From Polaromonas sp. SP1 (lineage in GTDB: Bacteria > Pseudomonadota > Gammaproteobacteria > Burkholderiales > Burkholderiaceae_C), in assembly GCF_003711205.1 (NCBI RefSeq), contig NZ_CP031013.1, positions 248,001 to 312,000 on the forward strand: 64,000 nucleotides of DNA, given 5' to 3'. This document shows, piece by piece, positions 42,657 to 51,902 of the stretch. Below the pieces are notes generated by a model. It was not told the origin of the DNA, made no database searches, and saw nothing but the letters and a program-made list of their open reading frames with translations. Both the position numbers and the translations under genes were made by a program. Position 1 is the first letter of the stretch. Each line of letters opens with the position of its first letter.

Positions 42657-43165
42657 GGAGAAACCTCTTGGGTTTGCGCCCGCATCTGCTGCAGGCCTTC
42701 GCACACCGCATCCACGATGCCGCGGTAACCGGTGCAGCGGCACAGGTTGCCCGACAGCGCACAGCGCACGGCCTCAGGTTCGGCAGGCACACCTTCAGCC
42801 GCCATGGCCACGCCGCGCATCACCATGCCGGGCGTGCAGTAGCCGCACTGCAAGCCATGGTGTTTGCCAAAGGCCTGCTGCATTGGATGCAGCGGGCCAT
42901 CGCCGGGCTGCAGGCCTTCAATCGTCAGAATCTGCGAACCATTGACCTGCGCCACCAGCAGGTTGCAGGACTTGGCGGCCGCACCATTGACCAGCACCGT
43001 GCAGGCGCCGCACTGGGCCGTGTCGCAGCCCTGGTGCGTGCCGGTCAGGCCCAGGTCTTCCCGCAGGAAGTCCACCAGCAAGGTAGACGGCGCAAGCTGC
43101 GCCTCGGCAGGCTTGCCGTTGACCTCGAGCCGGATGGGAATCACCATGGCGCTGCGTTCTGTCAT
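42653..43165 (-). CDS. Mo-hydroxylase 2Fe-2S subunit (CoxS-like)
   Basis: 170 aa. Both clusters are visible: CDTAQCGACTVLVNG (about residues 49-63) and CGYCTPGM with NLCRCTGYRGIVDAV (about 110-155). Start at 43165, or alternatively the Met six codons later. It lies between a DapA-family gene and the FAD subunit on the same transcript; the Mo subunit is two genes upstream. Confidence 0.9.
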   Translation of the reverse strand: MTERSAMVIPIRLEVNGKPAEAQLAPSTLLVDFLREDLGLTGTHQGCDTAQCGACTVLVNGAAAKSCNLLVAQVNGSQILTIEGLQPGDGPLHPMQQAFGKHHGLQCGYCTPGMVMRGVAMAAEGVPAEPEAVRCALSGNLCRCTGYRGIVDAVCEGLQQMRAQTQEVSP

Positions 43166-43175
43166 ATGTACCGAT

Positions 43176-44132
43176 TCAGGAGAGACGCAAGCCGCTGCGC
43201 GCCAGCGCGTCGCGTGTGGCGGCCTTCTCGGCTTCGGTCAGGTTCAGCAGCGGGCGGCGAACCGGGCCACCGACCTGGCCGAGCAGTTCCATCCAGTACT
43301 TGGTATAGGCCTGCGGCGTGCCGCTGGGGCGGGCCGAGCGGAAGGCCGCGCGCGCCGGCTCCAGGCTGTCGCGCACCACGCGTGCCTCGGCGTGCTTGCC
43401 TTCAAAAGCCAGGCGGGTGTACTCGTTGATGCGCTGGTCCACTGCGGTCTGCAGCAGGAAGGGTGGCGTCGAGCAGAGGTACAGGCGCCAGCCCAGGTCG
43501 ATGATGTTGTCCAGCCACTCTTCTTCAGACGCGGTGCTGACAAGAATCCTGTCGCCGGCCAGCTCGGTGAGCCTGGTGTACATGGCGCGGTCCACGCTGT
43601 ACTTCATCGCGACGATGTTGGGCAGCTCGGCGATGCGGGCGCAGAGTTCGGGGCTCATGATGTAGCCGCAGTCCGGGTGGTTCCACAGCGCAATGCCGAT
43701 GTCGAGCTGCTCGCTCAGGTGGCGGTAGTACTCGTACACGGTGGCTTCGGCATTGTGGTGAAAGTGCAGCACCGGGCTGTGCACCACGATGTAATCGGCG
43801 CCGATGTTTTGCGAATGGCGGGCCAGGTCCAGCACGACGTCGAGGTTGGTGTCTGAGCAGGATGTCACCACGCCGCAATGGCCGAAAGCGCCTTCGACCG
43901 CCAGCTCAAAGGTGCGCTTGCGCTCGGGCACCGACATCGAGAAAAACTCGCCCTGCTTGCCGTTGACAAACAGGCCGCCGAGCTTGAGCGTTTGCGCCCA
44001 GTGCCGCATGTTTTTGCGAAAGCCGTCTTCGTCCAGCGACAGGTCTTCCTTGAAGGGTGTGGCCGTGGCGGCCCAGACGCCGCGAAAGTTTTCGCGGGCG
44101 TACTCTTTGGCTTCGTATTTTTTGTATTTCAT
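43176..44132 (-). CDS. DapA/NAL-family lyase or hydratase-aldolase
   Basis: 318 aa, (beta/alpha)8 family of dihydrodipicolinate synthase. ATPFKEDLSLDEDGF at the start, the NGKQGEFFSMS loop replacing GTTGE, and the Schiff-base Lys in IVAMKYSVDRAMY are visible. The usual PYYN segment is replaced by HSPVLHFHH, so the substrate is not pyruvate plus aspartate semialdehyde in the DapA sense. It is embedded between Mo-hydroxylase subunit genes, suggesting a pyruvate-releasing or condensing step on the same substrate, as in hydroxybenzylidenepyruvate-type aldolases. Confidence 0.85.
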   Translation of the reverse strand: MKYKKYEAKEYARENFRGVWAATATPFKEDLSLDEDGFRKNMRHWAQTLKLGGLFVNGKQGEFFSMSVPERKRTFELAVEGAFGHCGVVTSCSDTNLDVVLDLARHSQNIGADYIVVHSPVLHFHHNAEATVYEYYRHLSEQLDIGIALWNHPDCGYIMSPELCARIAELPNIVAMKYSVDRAMYTRLTELAGDRILVSTASEEEWLDNIIDLGWRLYLCSTPPFLLQTAVDQRINEYTRLAFEGKHAEARVVRDSLEPARAAFRSARPSGTPQAYTKYWMELLGQVGGPVRRPLLNLTEAEKAATRDALARSGLRLS

Positions 44133-44152
44133 GGTTTGCTTTTCAAAAAAAT

Positions 44153-46282
44153 TCAGGTGGGTTGCATGGCCCGCCAGAGGCGTTCGGCCGTCAGGGGGAA
44201 ATCGAGGGAGCGCTCACCCAGCGGTGAAAGCGCATCGGCCGCAGCATTGAGCAGCGCCGCCGGCACGCCGATGCAACCGGCTTCGCCCACACCCTTGGCG
44301 CCCAGCAGGTTGGCCTGGGTCGTGAAGGCCAGGCTTTCGAGTTCGATGGGCGGCATGTCGTCGGCGCGCGGCACGGCGTAGTCCATGAGCGAGCCGGTCA
44401 GCAGCTGGCCTTCGCTGTCGTAAACGATGCGCTCCAGCATGGCCTGGCCCAGGCCTTGCGCCAGGCCGCCCAGCAGCTGGCCTTCCGCCAGCTGCGGCGA
44501 GATGATGCGGCCCGCGTCGTCCACCCAGACCAGGCGCTCGATGCACGGCTGGCCGGTGTCACGATCAATCGCCATGCGGGCGATGACGCAGCCGTAGCTC
44601 CAGCCTTCGCTGGGCGCGGTGTACACCGTCCCGGCCGTGATCGGCAGTGCCTCGCCGGCATCGCGCCGCGCGGCCGCCATGCGCGCAGCCTCGGCGACGG
44701 CGCTGCCGCCTATCGCCATGCTGCGGCTGGCCAGTGCGCCCACGCCTTCGGGGGAGGTGGCAGTGTCGCCGTGGTCCACGCTCACCTGCGCAGCTTCGCA
44801 GCCCAGCACCTCGGCGGCAATCACCGCGTAACTCGTCTCGTGGCCCTGGCCTTGTGCGGCGGAGCCGCTGGCCACATGCACCCGGCCGTCGGCGTGCAAG
44901 GTGACGCGGGCGCTTTCCCAGCCCTGGCCGCAGGGCTCGACATAGATCGCGATGCCGATGCCGACCAGTTCACCGGCTGCGCGGCGCTGCGTTTGCAATT
45001 GCCGCTCGCCTGCGTAGTCAAAACGTGCGCAGGCTTTTTGCAGGGCCAGGCGGTAGTCGCCCGCATCAAAACGCTCTCCCGTCGGTGTGGCGTAGGGCAT
45101 GGCCTCTACCTCCACCAAATTACGCAGGCGCAGTTCAACCGGATCCATGCCGGCGCTGCGCGCAGCCATCTCAACCAGGCGCTCCATCAGCAGCGCCGCT
45201 TCAGGGCGGCCGGCGCCGCGGTAAATATTGACGGCCGCCGCATTCGACATGCCCGCCTCGGCGGCGATGTCGACAGCGGCGACGCGGTAAGGCCCCGGCA
45301 GGATGCGCGCCGCATTGCGGGCCGGCACCACAGCGCTGTAGGGCAGCCAGGCACCCATCGGGAATTGCAGGCGCGCTTCCAGATGCAGGAAGCGGCCTTG
45401 CGCGTCCAGCGAGAGTTCGCCTTCCAGCTTCGCACCGCGGCCCTGCGCGGCAGACATGAATTCTTCGGAGCGCGAGGAGGTCCACTTGATCGCGGCCTTC
45501 AGCTGGCGCGCCGCAAAAGCGATGACCAGGTCCTCAGGCGAGACCGACGCCTTGGCACCGAACGCACCGCCGATGTCGGGCGCGATCACACGCACTTGCG
45601 CCAGCGGCACATCCAGCGTGCGGGCGATGTCGGCGCGTGCGCGTGAAGGCGCCTGTGTGCCCAGCCAGGCCGTCAGCGTGCCGCCGGCCGCGTCCCAGTG
45701 GGCCAGCGCGGCGCGCGGCTCCAGCGACATGGCAATCACGCGCGGCTGCTGGTGCGACACACGCACGCGGTGTGAGACGTTGGCTGGCGCGGCGCCGCTG
45801 GTCTGATGCCGCACCTTGCCCAGCGGCGGCGCACCGGGCGCCATGTCGCCTTGCGCCGCTTCAGCGTCGTAATCCACAAACACCAGCTCGGCCGCGTCTT
45901 GCGCCGCCTGAAGGCTGGTCGCCACCACCAGCGCGATGGGCTGGCCCACAGAATCCACCCGGCCCTGGGCCAGCAGCGGGCAGTTGGGCAACTGCATGCC
46001 GGACACCAGCTCGTTGATGGGCGGCATGAAGCGGCCGGCCAGCGCATCGGGGCCGATGACCGCGACGACGCCTTCGCTGTCTTGGGCAGCCTGCAGATCA
46101 ACGGCAATGAGCCGCGCCCGGCCGTGGGTGCTGCGCACAAACACCGCATGCAGCATGCCGGGCTGACGCAGGTCGTGCACGTACTGGCCGCGCCCCGTCA
46201 ACAAACGGCGGTCTTCCACGCGGGCCAGGCCGTCGGCTCTGGCGCTCATGGGGGATGCGGGCGGTTCGGGGTGGGAGTTCAT
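44153..46282 (-). CDS. Mo-hydroxylase large subunit, form II CoxL-like (not CO dehydrogenase)
   Basis: 709 aa from ATG 46282; the frame opens two codons earlier with TTG. Motifs: LTGRGQYVHDLRQPGMLHAVFVRS (N-terminal domain), IGGAFGAKA, YRGAGRPEAA at about residue 350, and GAKGVGEAG with the catalytic Glu near the C-terminus. True aerobic CO dehydrogenase has AYRCSFR at the active-site loop; here it is YRGAGR, the form II type, so CO oxidation is not expected. It probably hydroxylates an aromatic or N-heterocyclic acid or an aldehyde. First gene of the catabolic operon. Confidence 0.92.
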   Translation of the reverse strand: MNSHPEPPASPMSARADGLARVEDRRLLTGRGQYVHDLRQPGMLHAVFVRSTHGRARLIAVDLQAAQDSEGVVAVIGPDALAGRFMPPINELVSGMQLPNCPLLAQGRVDSVGQPIALVVATSLQAAQDAAELVFVDYDAEAAQGDMAPGAPPLGKVRHQTSGAAPANVSHRVRVSHQQPRVIAMSLEPRAALAHWDAAGGTLTAWLGTQAPSRARADIARTLDVPLAQVRVIAPDIGGAFGAKASVSPEDLVIAFAARQLKAAIKWTSSRSEEFMSAAQGRGAKLEGELSLDAQGRFLHLEARLQFPMGAWLPYSAVVPARNAARILPGPYRVAAVDIAAEAGMSNAAAVNIYRGAGRPEAALLMERLVEMAARSAGMDPVELRLRNLVEVEAMPYATPTGERFDAGDYRLALQKACARFDYAGERQLQTQRRAAGELVGIGIAIYVEPCGQGWESARVTLHADGRVHVASGSAAQGQGHETSYAVIAAEVLGCEAAQVSVDHGDTATSPEGVGALASRSMAIGGSAVAEAARMAAARRDAGEALPITAGTVYTAPSEGWSYGCVIARMAIDRDTGQPCIERLVWVDDAGRIISPQLAEGQLLGGLAQGLGQAMLERIVYDSEGQLLTGSLMDYAVPRADDMPPIELESLAFTTQANLLGAKGVGEAGCIGVPAALLNAAADALSPLGERSLDFPLTAERLWRAMQPT

Positions 46283-46424
46283 GGGCAAGGCAAATTAGAG
46301 CCTTGGCCCGCCCCGGCAACAAGCGACTTTTATTGAAGGATTCTTCAGCTTTCCTTGAGAGTGCGCAGCGGGACGGGAGCGCCAGCTCGCCCTGGCGCCA
46401 GAACTGCTCAGGCAGGATTTATGA

Positions 46425-46484
46425 ACAAAATCGGCCTCTAGCCCAGGCAAAGCCTTGGCTTATAGCTATCAAATCAATAGCAAA
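46425..46484. repeat. Family A repeat upstream of coxL-like gene
   Basis: AAAATCGGCCTCTAGCCCAG...CTTGGCTTATAGCTATC then AAATCAATAGCAAA. Near the consensus form. The remaining bases of 46283-46507 show no gene. Confidence 0.7.
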
Positions 46485-46507
46485 CCAGGATTGACGGAAG
46501 CGCAGCC

Positions 46508-47017
46508 TTAAAGAAACCGCTCCAGCAACCGCCGTGAAGCGCGGTCCAGCGCGGTCATGTCGCGCACGCTGTACTGCACGCCCTGGCTGCCGGCGATCAG
46601 CAGGCCGACGCGGCCGAGGCGGCGGATGTCTTCTTCGCCCCGCAGGATGAAAGAGGTGTCGCCGCGGTCGGTCTCTACCGTCCAGACGCTGGGCGTGCCG
46701 AAACTGGAGACGCTTTTGAGACGCGTGACTTCAGGCACAAAGTCGCGCAGGGCAAGCTCTTCCTGCAGCAGCGTTCGCGCTGCCTCAGGCACGGCCTGCA
46801 GCTGGTCTATCCAGGCGACTTCATGGCCTTCGGTGTTGACGAGCGAAATGCCTTCGTCGGGTGCGGCCAGGGGAAAGGCCCGCACAGGCACCACGCCGGC
46901 GTGCACCTGGCCCGCCGCGTCGGTAAAGACCAGGTGGCCCGAGGCGTCGCGCGCCAGCTGGAGTGCAGAGGAAGAAGTGAAGGAAGTGGAGGAAGTCATG
47001 TCAGATCCTGCGCTCAT
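46508..47017 (-). CDS. DUF1854 protein associated with cyanophycin metabolism
   Basis: 169 aa. After a Ser-rich N-terminus it has the DUF1854 core: HAGVVPVRAFPLAAPDEGISLVN, HEVAWID, RDFVPEVTRLKSVSSFGTPSVWTVETDRGDTSF and a C-terminal YSVRDMTALDRASRRLLERFL. This family regularly accompanies proteobacterial cyanophycin genes; its biochemical role is unknown. It overlaps the ABC protein upstream by 4 nt (ATGA) and so is translated with it. Confidence 0.85.
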   Translation of the reverse strand: MSAGSDMTSSTSFTSSSALQLARDASGHLVFTDAAGQVHAGVVPVRAFPLAAPDEGISLVNTEGHEVAWIDQLQAVPEAARTLLQEELALRDFVPEVTRLKSVSSFGTPSVWTVETDRGDTSFILRGEEDIRRLGRVGLLIAGSQGVQYSVRDMTALDRASRRLLERFL

Positions 47018-49353
47018 GCGTTATTGACGTGCTGGGCAGCATGGGCCAGCTGCGAGGTGGCCAGCGCGATGCGGCGCTCTTCGGCTTCCTGGCCGCCCTC
47101 TTCGTTGTCGACCTGGCGCGCCTGCGCTTCATAGAGCCGCCAGTACGCGCCCTGCTTGGCCATGAGTTCGTCATGCGGGCCCACTTCCACCACCTGGCCG
47201 CGGTCCATCACGACCAGGCGGTCGGCCTTGCGCAGGGTGGAAAGGCGGTGGGCGATCGCAATCGTGGTGCGGCCCTGCACCAGGTTGTCGAGGGCGCGCT
47301 GGATTTCTTTTTCGGTCTCGGTGTCGACCGACGACGTGGCTTCGTCCAGGATCAGGATGCGCGGGTCGATCAGCAGCGCGCGCGCAATCGAAATGCGCTG
47401 GCGCTCGCCGCCTGAGAGGCCCTGGCCGCGCTCGCCCACCAGCGAGTCGTAGCCCTGCGGCAGGCGCAGGATGAACTCATGCGCATGGGCCGCACGCGCA
47501 GCCGCGACGATCTCGGCCCGCGTGGCGCCGGGCTTGCCATAGGCGATGTTTTCGGCAATCGTGCCGAAGAAAAGAAAGGGCTCCTGCAGCACCAGGCCGA
47601 TGTTGCGGCGGTAGTCGGCCACGCCAAAGCGGCGGATGTCGGTGCCGTCCACGCTGATGGAGCCGTCGCTCACGTCGTAAAAGCGGCAGATCAGGTTGAC
47701 CAGCGTGCTTTTGCCCGAGCCGCTGTGGCCCACCAGGCCGATCATCTCGCCGGGGCGGATTTGCAAATCCAGCCCGCGGATGACAGAACGGTTGCCATAG
47801 CGAAAGCCCAGGTTCTTCATGTCGATGCGGCCCTCGAGCGCCGTGATCTTCACCGGGTTGGCGGTTTCGGGCACGTTGGAGACGTGGTCCAGGATGTCGA
47901 AAATGCGCTTGGCGCCGGCGGCGGCCTTTTGCGTGACGGAGACGATGCGGCTCATCGAATCCAGCCGGCCGTAGAAGCGGCCGATGTAGGCGATGAACGC
48001 CGTCAGCACACCGACGGTGATCTGCTGGCGCGACACCAGCCAGATGCCGAAGGCCCAGACCACCAGCAGGCCGACTTCCGTCAGCAGCGAGACGGTGGGC
48101 GTGAACAGCGACCAGGTCTTGTTCAGCTTGTCGTTGACGGCCAGGTTGTACTGGTTGACTTCGCGGAAACGCTGGGCTTCGCGCTTTTCCTGGGCGAAAG
48201 CCTTGACCACGCGGATGCCGGGAATGGTGTCGGCCAGCACGTTGGTCACGTCCGACCAGACGCGGTCGATCTTTTCAAAGCCGGTGCGCAGCTTGTCGCG
48301 CACCACGTGGATCATCCAGGCGATGAAGGGCAGCGGCAGCAAGGTCACCACGGCCAGCCAGGGGTTGATGGAAAACAGGATGACGGCGGTCATCACGATC
48401 ATCAGCACGTCGGTGGCGAAATCCAGCGCGTGCAGCGACAAAAACACGCAGATGCGGTCGGTTTCGGAGCCGATGCGTGACATCAGGTCGCCGGTGCGCT
48501 TGCCGCCGAAGTAGTCCAGCGAAAGCTCCAGCAGGTGGTCAAACGTGGCGGTGCGCAGGTCGGCGCCTATGCGTTCAGACACCAGGGCCAGCAGGTAAGT
48601 GCGCGCCCAGTTCAGCGCCCAGCCCAACACCGCGGCCGCCAGCAGGCCGCCCAGCAGCGCGCCGACCTTCCAGGGCTCGATCTGCTGGCCGTTCTGGAAG
48701 GGGATGAGGATGTCGTCCATCAGCGGGATGGTCAGGTAAGGGGGCACCAGGGTGGCGGCGGTGGACGCCAAAGTCAGCAAAAAGCCGGCCAGCAGCTGGA
48801 AGCGGTAGGGCTGGGCAAAGCGCCAAAGGCGCAGCAGCACCCAGGTGGACGGCGGGGTGTGCAGCTCGCGGGCGCAGGCCGGGCATTCCTCGCTGTCGGG
48901 CGGCAGCGGCAGGTCGCATTCGGGGCACAGCGCCGTGTCGTCCAGGGCCGGCGCCTCGGCCCCGCCTTGGGCTCGCTGCTGGGCGAAAAGCCGCACCAAG
49001 CGCAGCGCCTGGACATTGGCGCCCAGGGTAAACCGCCAGCTGGCCAGCCGCCGGCCGCCCTCGTGCAGCTCCAGCGTGCCGACGCCGGCGTGGTCGAAAT
49101 GGCGCAGGGAAAGCCCCGCCAGCGGGGCGCCGGCCAGGTCTACCGTCGGCCAGCGGGTCCATTGGCCTGCAGGGTCACGGGCCAGCAGCTGGCGGTCGGT
49201 CAGGGCGATCAACCCCTCGGCAAAACGAAGTTGGCCATGTAGGTCAACCGTAAGAGTACATAGAACGTTCTCTTCGGTTACAAGTTGTGAGCGAAGCCCC
49301 TCCAAAGCGGGGTCGGTAAGGCTGAAATCGTCTGCCGGGTGTTTGTGTTGCAT
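47014..49353 (-). CDS. Cyanophycin-locus ABC transporter (fused TMD-NBD) with Zn-ribbon-like segment
   Basis: 779 aa from ATG 49353 (MQHKHPADDFSL); an ATG at 49380 is the alternative. Residues 1-140 are a soluble domain, ending in two CxxC pairs (CPECDLPLPP, CPACARELH) like a zinc ribbon. An exporter-type transmembrane domain follows (about 165-480), with LDYFGGKRTGDLMSRIGSETDRI. The ATPase domain has GHSGSGKST, LSGGERQRISIARAL and LILDEATSSVDTETE. It resembles half-size ABC exporters. The Zn-ribbon addition is typical of the cyanophycin-associated type. Divergent from cphA genes; substrate unknown. Confidence 0.88.
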   Translation of the reverse strand: MQHKHPADDFSLTDPALEGLRSQLVTEENVLCTLTVDLHGQLRFAEGLIALTDRQLLARDPAGQWTRWPTVDLAGAPLAGLSLRHFDHAGVGTLELHEGGRRLASWRFTLGANVQALRLVRLFAQQRAQGGAEAPALDDTALCPECDLPLPPDSEECPACARELHTPPSTWVLLRLWRFAQPYRFQLLAGFLLTLASTAATLVPPYLTIPLMDDILIPFQNGQQIEPWKVGALLGGLLAAAVLGWALNWARTYLLALVSERIGADLRTATFDHLLELSLDYFGGKRTGDLMSRIGSETDRICVFLSLHALDFATDVLMIVMTAVILFSINPWLAVVTLLPLPFIAWMIHVVRDKLRTGFEKIDRVWSDVTNVLADTIPGIRVVKAFAQEKREAQRFREVNQYNLAVNDKLNKTWSLFTPTVSLLTEVGLLVVWAFGIWLVSRQQITVGVLTAFIAYIGRFYGRLDSMSRIVSVTQKAAAGAKRIFDILDHVSNVPETANPVKITALEGRIDMKNLGFRYGNRSVIRGLDLQIRPGEMIGLVGHSGSGKSTLVNLICRFYDVSDGSISVDGTDIRRFGVADYRRNIGLVLQEPFLFFGTIAENIAYGKPGATRAEIVAAARAAHAHEFILRLPQGYDSLVGERGQGLSGGERQRISIARALLIDPRILILDEATSSVDTETEKEIQRALDNLVQGRTTIAIAHRLSTLRKADRLVVMDRGQVVEVGPHDELMAKQGAYWRLYEAQARQVDNEEGGQEAEERRIALATSQLAHAAQHVNNA

Positions 49354-49679
49354 TGTGTTGGTGAATTCCTGGCGTCCCATATCTGGCGCGGCTGGGTTTT
49401 CGCAAGTCTTGGTCGTCGCGCGTGGGGAGCCCGAACAGGGGATTTTCGCTGAATGCGGCCAGGAACGACAGAGTTTGACCTTTCGACCCTGAAATTGGCG
49501 AAACCGGCGGTATCGGCCCCCCCTGCGCGGCCAGCACGTTCGCAATAAGAACAAATACATAACGAGACACAACGGGGATCCACCGGAGCCGTTACAGGCC
49601 CCACACTGAAATTTCGGCGGGGAACCAGGCCTTGCACCGACGGGTGCAGCCGCATGCCCTGCCGACCATGTTGCGAACA
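49354..49679. other. Divergent control region between ABC gene and cyanophycin synthetase genes
   Basis: 326 bp without a credible gene. It must carry the promoters for both divergent units. A TTGACC at 49474 has no good -10 partner, and an AT-rich patch (AATAAGAACAAATACATAAC, 49544-49563) is the most promoter-like stretch. I see no clear operator. Confidence 0.4.
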
Positions 49680-51902
49680 ATGAGCCTACAGGACGACATC
49701 AAGCTGCTGCGCATCAATTACCTGCGCGGTCCCAATATCTGGACTTACCGGGCCGTGCTTGAGGTCTGGCTGGACCTCGGCAAGCTCGAAGACTTTCCCT
49801 CCAACCTTCTGCCCGGCTTCAACGACCGCCTGGTCGCCCTGCTGCCGGCCCTGGTCGAGCACCACTGCGGCGTGGGCGAGCGCGGCGGTTTTATCCAGCG
49901 CCTGCTGGAAGGCACCTGGTCGGGCCATGTGCTGGAGCACGTGGTGATCGAGCTGCTGAACCTCTCGGACATGCCCACCGGCTTCGGCCAGACGCGCAGC
50001 ACCACCAAGCGCGGCGTTTACCGCATGGTGTTCCGTGCGCGCGACGAACAGGTCGCCCGCACCGCGCTGGCCGAGGGCCACCGGCTGTTGATGGCCGCGA
50101 TCAACGGCACGCCTTATGGCCCGGCCGATGTGCAGGCTTCGGTGGAAAAAATCAGGGCCAAAATCGACGACTGCTACCTCGGCCCCAGCACGGCGTCCAT
50201 CGTGGCCGCAGCGACCGACCGCCGCATCCCGCACATCCGCCTGAACGACGGCAACCTGGTGCAGCTGGGTTACGGCGCCAGCCAGCGCCGCATCTGGACG
50301 GCCGAAACCGACCTCACCAGCGCGATTGCCGAAGGCATCGCCCACGACAAGGACCTGACCAAAAGCCTGCTGGTGACCTGCGGCGTGCCGGTGCCCGAGG
50401 GCGAAATCGTGAACACGGTAGAAGAAGCCTGGGAAGCGGCCGAAGACATCGGCCTGCCGGTGGTCGTGAAACCCTCTGACGGCAACCATGGCCGCGGCGT
50501 TTCGCTGGACCTCAACACCCGGGAAGAAGTGCAAGCCGCATTTGAGATGGCGGCCCGGCACGGCAGCGAGGTCATGGTCGAGCGCTTTGTGCGCGGCCAC
50601 GAACACCGCCTGCTGGTGGTGGGCGGCAAAGTGGTGGCGGCTGCACGCGGCGAAACCGCCTGCGTGACCGGCGACGGCGTCTCCACCGTCACCCAGCTGG
50701 TCGACGCACAGCTCAACACCGACCCGCGCCGCGGCGACGGCGAAGACTTTCCGCTGGGCCGCATCGAAACCGCCGAAGACGGCGCCGTGGTGCTCGATTT
50801 GCAGCGCCAGGGCCTGAGCCCCGACGCGGTGCCGGCCGCCGGGCGCGAAGTGCTGATCCAGCGCAACGGCAATGTCGCGATTGACTGCACCGACGAAGTC
50901 CACCCCGAGGTGGACCACATCGTGTCGCTGGCCGCGCGCGTCGTGGGCCTGGACATCGCCGGTGTCGACGTGGTGGCGCAAGACATCTCGCGCCCGCTGC
51001 ACGAACAGGGCGGCGCGATTGTGGAAGTCAACGCCGGCCCCGGCCTGCTGATGCACCTCAAACCCGCTGAAGGCTCACCGCGCCCCGTGGGCCGCGCCAT
51101 CTGCGACCACCTCTTTCCCAACACCGCCCATACCGGCGACGCGGACCACCCGCATGACGGCCGCATCCCCATCGTCGGCATTGCCGGCTCTGCCGGCAAC
51201 GAGCGCGTGGCGCGCCTGGTGGCCTGGCTGCTGCACCTGTCGGGGCGGCACACCGGCCTGGCCTGCCAGGCTGGCCTTTTTCTGGACCAGCGCTGCGTGG
51301 ATGCGGCCGATTGCACCACCTGGGAAGCCGGCCAGCGCCTGCTGATCAACCGCGCCGTGCAGGCTGCAGTGTTTCAAAGCGGCGCCGAGACCATCTTGCG
51401 CACCGGCCTGCCTTACGACAAATGCCAGGTGGGTGTGGTCACCGACCTGGGCGGCACGGCCGGGCTGGCCGAATTCGACATCACCGAAGACGACCAGATG
51501 TACAAGGTCATGCGCTCGCAGGTCGATGTGGTGCTGCCCGGCGGCGCCGCGGTGCTCAACGCCGGCGACGCACGCATTGTGGAAATGGAAGCGCTTTGCG
51601 ACGGCGAAGTGATCTTCTACAGCACCAACCCCAAAACCTCCGCCATCGCCGCGCATTGCGCCAAGGGCGGCCGCGCCCTCTATATAAGACAAAACCAGGT
51701 GGTGCTGGCCACCGGCGCGAGCGAGGCTTTTCTGCCCGGCCTGGGCAAGCTCGCCGCCTGGCGTGAGCGCCGCGGCCTGAGCGAAGACGCGCTGCTGGCC
51801 GCCGTGGGCGCCGCCTGGGCGCTGGGCATACCGCTCAATTTGATAGGCGCCGGCATGGAAGCCTTTGAAACCACCCCCAAGAACGCAGGGAGTGCCGAGT
51901 AA
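49680..51902 (+). CDS. Cyanophycin synthetase homologue with degenerate Mur-ligase P-loop (CphA-prime)
   Basis: 740 aa from ATG 49680 (MSLQDDIKLLRINYLRGPNIWTYRA). An N-terminal cyanophycin-synthetase domain leads into an ATP-grasp domain (VVVKPSDGNHGRGVSLDL, about 260; GGAIVEVNAGPGLLMH, about 440). The Mur-ligase-like domain follows, but its P-loop reads GIAGSAGNER at residues 500-509 instead of GTNGKTTT, so ATP binding there is probably lost. CphA uses ATP-grasp to add Asp and the Mur domain to add Arg; this paralogue may retain only one reaction. Its TAA overlaps the start of the intact cphA by one base. Confidence 0.9.
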   Translation: MSLQDDIKLLRINYLRGPNIWTYRAVLEVWLDLGKLEDFPSNLLPGFNDRLVALLPALVEHHCGVGERGGFIQRLLEGTWSGHVLEHVVIELLNLSDMPTGFGQTRSTTKRGVYRMVFRARDEQVARTALAEGHRLLMAAINGTPYGPADVQASVEKIRAKIDDCYLGPSTASIVAAATDRRIPHIRLNDGNLVQLGYGASQRRIWTAETDLTSAIAEGIAHDKDLTKSLLVTCGVPVPEGEIVNTVEEAWEAAEDIGLPVVVKPSDGNHGRGVSLDLNTREEVQAAFEMAARHGSEVMVERFVRGHEHRLLVVGGKVVAAARGETACVTGDGVSTVTQLVDAQLNTDPRRGDGEDFPLGRIETAEDGAVVLDLQRQGLSPDAVPAAGREVLIQRNGNVAIDCTDEVHPEVDHIVSLAARVVGLDIAGVDVVAQDISRPLHEQGGAIVEVNAGPGLLMHLKPAEGSPRPVGRAICDHLFPNTAHTGDADHPHDGRIPIVGIAGSAGNERVARLVAWLLHLSGRHTGLACQAGLFLDQRCVDAADCTTWEAGQRLLINRAVQAAVFQSGAETILRTGLPYDKCQVGVVTDLGGTAGLAEFDITEDDQMYKVMRSQVDVVLPGGAAVLNAGDARIVEMEALCDGEVIFYSTNPKTSAIAAHCAKGGRALYIRQNQVVLATGASEAFLPGLGKLAAWRERRGLSEDALLAAVGAAWALGIPLNLIGAGMEAFETTPKNAGSAE

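Noticed and set aside
44456..45646. Plus-strand frame of nearly 400 codons opposite the CoxL-like gene
   Set aside because: Antisense shadow with low-complexity His/Arg composition and no ribosome-binding site.
44153..46282. Aerobic carbon monoxide dehydrogenase
   Set aside because: The active-site loop is YRGAGR (form II), without the Cys required for the Mo-Cu centre.
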